Positions 8,571 through 10,000 of a DNA stretch of 10,000 nt are shown here, one piece after another. The stretch's first letter is position 1, and each line of letters begins with the position of its first letter. The position numbers and the translations under genes were made by a program. The notes below the pieces were generated by a model. It did no database searches. It saw only the letters and a program-made list of their open reading frames with translations, and was not told where the DNA came from. The stretch comes from Chrysomallon squamiferum (taxonomy: Eukaryota; Mollusca; Gastropoda; Neomphalida; Peltospiridae), in contig CM022667.1 of assembly GCA_012295275.1 (NCBI GenBank), positions 1,957,001 to 1,967,000 on the forward strand, read 5' to 3'.

Positions 8571-9207
8571 GTAAAAAAAATTAACAAACGTTTAGGCGAC
8601 GACAGATTCTAGACTGAACTAGAGTGAAATATTTTTTTTGTTTTTTTTTTTTTTTTTACCAACACTCAACCCCTGGGCGTCTGTGGTTTGCATGGGAAAG
8701 AACATGGAAGTGGTATTTGTCAAACAGTACCTTTGATAGTATGGATGAATAGTCTTATGCTATATATTTATATATGCTATATTTCCAAGATATTATTTTG
8801 TTGTTTAAACAGCGACTTATCGTTGCTAATCACAAAGTACGACCTGTTAGAAATAACAATTTTACAAAACAGTCGAACGCCGCCATTTCATCCTTTCGCA
8901 GCTGAAGTTGTGACGTCATTGCCTACATGGCCGACTGACAGCTGCATTTTTCTCACAGCTGTTTACGCGATGACGTCAGAGACAGGAAGAAAGGGCGGCG
9001 TGCGCATCATAAAGAAACATGTATTCTTACGCGGTCTTATTCCTTATTAATTAAGACTAAATGGGGAAAAAAAAAAACAAAAAAAATCTTGGAAGTATGC
9101 AAAATTTATTTAGACTGTTCATCGTATCATCAAAGGTATACGTTAAGTTTAGAAGCTTACGTGTAAGGACTGCAGACGTCGTTGCCATGGTGTTGCTTTT
9201 TCTTCAG
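8571..9207 (+). other. Intron separating the two alternative pore exons
   Basis: 637 nt. It begins with a weak donor and a T-run (about 8632-8657), has ordinary AT-rich sequence, then a CpG-rich island (8870-9035) and AT-rich sequence up to the acceptor of copy 2. The flanks of the two pore exons show no evident similarity to each other, so the exon duplication is old. At this length simple steric interference between splice sites cannot explain exclusivity. Confidence 0.85.
8870..9035. promoter_or_regulatory. CpG-rich island with two CRE palindromes and three CAGCTG E-boxes
   Basis: About 165 nt between the alternative exons contains roughly 14 CpG dinucleotides in otherwise AT-rich DNA. 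It has two perfect TGACGTCA palindromes at 8911-8918 and 8971-8978 (60 bp apart), three CAGCTG E-boxes at 8899-8904, 8939-8944 and 8956-8961, and a GCCGCCATTT string near 8879-8888 that resembles a YY1 site. CRE palindromes bind CREB/ATF factors and CAGCTG binds bHLH factors (established knowledge). An intronic enhancer or internal promoter is inference; an old mobile-element fragment is the main alternative, although I see no terminal repeats. An open frame spans 8688-9050 but resembles nothing I recognise. Confidence 0.45.
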
Positions 9208-9406
9208 TTTTGATAAAACGTTTCGGACGTCGTTTTGGTCAGTACTGGGCAGAGGGGAGCCTGAGATTGTGGAACTCGGCGACTACAAAAATTACTTGAC
9301 TCAAAATGTCGGGTACTGGATATTCGGCGCCTATAACGTTACCATAGTGATCGTTCTGCTAAACATGCTAATAGCCATGATGTCCAGATCGTTTGAACAG
9401 ATACAG
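9208..9406 (+). CDS. TRPC: TRPC pore exon, alternative copy 2: pore helix, selectivity filter, S6
   Basis: The acceptor is TTTTTCTTCAG and the donor CAG|GTAACG. The first base completes ATT (Ile) from the S5 exon, then 66 codons end in phase 0. It differs from copy 1 at 16 of 66 residues: FDK for PHI at the start, S for V and V for M in the pore helix, E-I for Q-A just after the filter, then G-D for D-G, K, Y and L changes in the outer pore, A/T/I changes in upper S6, and Q for I near the end. The filter GRGEP and the inner-gate block VLLNMLIAMMSRSFE are unchanged. Read after copy 1 instead of after the S5 exon, it would be TTT TGA, a stop at 9211-9213. Neither exon shows a frameshift or stop in its proper frame, so both look functional. 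Confidence 0.95.
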
Positions 9407-9509
9407 GTAACGTTTCCGTAAAACACGCAGGTAGATCTGAATAGCAGAGCATGTTATATACAGGTAATTTAATTCTAGAACATATATATATATATATTTA
9501 TTGTTAGCA

Positions 9510-9890
9510 TACATATACAGGTAATTAAATATTAAAACGTATATACAGGTAATGTAATATTAAAACATATATACAGATAATTTAATGTTAAAACATGTAT
9601 ACAGGTAGGGTAATGTTAGAACACATATACGGATAATTTAATATTAAAATGTATATAAAGGTAATTTAATACTAAAATGTATACACAGGAAATTTAATAT
9701 TAAAACATACAGACAGATAATGTAATATCAAAATTTATATACAAGTAATTTAATGTTAAAACATATGAACGTATATACAGATAATTTAATATTAAAACGT
9801 ATATTCATGTCATTTGATATTAATACGTATATACAGGTAATTTAATGTTAAAATATGCATACAGGTATTTAATATTACATATATACATAG
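9510..9890. repeat. 28-bp minisatellite carrying CAGGTAA-type motifs
   Basis: The unit is approximately TACAGGTAATTTAATATT followed by AAAACGTATA (28 bp), with about 13 variable units, one carrying a short insertion near 9765-9775. Several units keep CAGGTAA or CAGGTA, identical in core to the 5' splice site of pore exon copy 2 (9404-9410). A forerunner copy of the motif lies at 9461. Confidence 0.88.
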
Positions 9891-9970
9891 TTAATTTAGT
9901 GATAGAATATTAGTATATTTGTATGTGTCTGGATTACTTTATAAAATTATTTATTGTTATTTAACAAATT

Positions 9971-10000
9971 TTAATTATTATTATTATTATTATTATTATT
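9971..10000. repeat. (ATT)n microsatellite at window edge
   Basis: Pure ATT units reach the last base of the window and may continue beyond it. Confidence 0.9.

Larger units (their letters stand above)
1988..9406 (+). other. TRPC: TRPC-type cation channel gene, transmembrane core (partial gene, both ends outside window)
   Basis: Seven exons on one strand translate in order to the S1-S6 core of a TRPC channel, a plasma-membrane, Ca2+-permeable, non-selective cation channel that works as a tetramer downstream of receptor/phospholipase C signalling (family knowledge). Recognition rests on the order of segments and on family-typical strings: GMLWQE at the end of S2, the aromatic/proline S4 region with SFSR, FGPMQISLAR in the S4-S5 linker, FWS followed by the filter in the pore helix, and VLLNMLIAMM in S6. 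Exon phases agree throughout: 250+140+100+152+155+199 nt gives 332 whole codons. The ankyrin/N-terminal exons must lie upstream and the TRP box and C-terminus downstream. Which TRPC subgroup this is cannot be settled by eye; the GRGEP filter differs from the vertebrate TRPC filters I know. Confidence 0.93.
9407..10000 (+). other. Intron after pore exon copy 2 (runs off window)
   Basis: The intron contains a TA run (9482-9497), a 28-bp minisatellite (about 9510-9890), AT-rich sequence and a terminal (ATT)n from about 9971 to the window edge. The exon carrying the TRP box is not present. Confidence 0.85.

Noticed and set aside
8688-9050. 120-codon open frame in the intron between the pore exons, considered as a third alternative exon or a mobile-element gene
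   Set aside because: It shows no similarity to the pore exons or to any protein I recognise, and no convincing acceptor/donor pair with matching phase; the CpG-rich part lacks stops by composition.
8372-9406. Two separate TRPC genes, or one copy a pseudogene, instead of alternative exons
   Set aside because: No S1-S5 exons precede the second copy, both copies keep intact frames and splice sites, and both fit the S5 exon's phase exactly.

Overview
This is a piece of an animal nuclear genome: long AT-rich introns crowded with microsatellites and minisatellites, and short codon-biased exons bounded by GT/AG splice sites. I see no bacterial or viral genes, tRNAs, rRNAs or CRISPR. The repeat-rich introns and the type of channel suggest an invertebrate, perhaps a mollusc or other lophotrochozoan, but the sequence does not fix the taxon.

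The only gene I can support lies on the + strand. Seven exons encode the whole transmembrane core of a TRPC-type (short/canonical transient receptor potential) cation channel, from the pre-S1/S1 segment to the end of S6. They are 1988-2237 (pre-S1, S1, S1-S2 loop), 3175-3314 (S2 and S3), 3605-3704 (S3-S4 loop), 4721-4872 (S4 and S4-S5 linker), 5646-5800 (S5 and turret), and two versions of the next exon, 8372-8570 and 9208-9406 (pore helix, selectivity filter, S6). The reading frame is continuous through the first five exons into either sixth exon (996 nt, 332 codons). The N-terminal ankyrin region and the C-terminal TRP box lie outside the window.

The main discovery is the duplicated pore exon. 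The two copies are each exactly 199 nt, have identical phases, share 50 of 66 complete codons' residues, and are separated by a 637-nt intron with no evident similarity between flanks. Including both puts a TGA at the second codon of the second copy, and skipping both should shift the frame, so only one copy per mRNA gives a channel. This is the signature of mutually exclusive exons that swap the pore helix, outer pore and upper S6 while keeping the filter (GRGEP) and the inner gate.

Layout by region: 1-620, 51-bp minisatellite; 640-1667, AT-rich DNA with one low-copy island; 1668-1953, pyrimidine tract in front of the first exon; 1988-5800, five exons with repeat-filled introns, including a 21-bp minisatellite abutting the S5 exon; 5801-8371, long AT-rich intron without recognisable exons; 8372-9406, the alternative pore exon pair, with a compact CpG-rich, CRE- and E-box-bearing island between them; 9407-10000, intron with a 28-bp minisatellite whose units carry sequences resembling 5' splice sites. 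The remaining open frames are translations of simple repeats or extensions of exons into introns.
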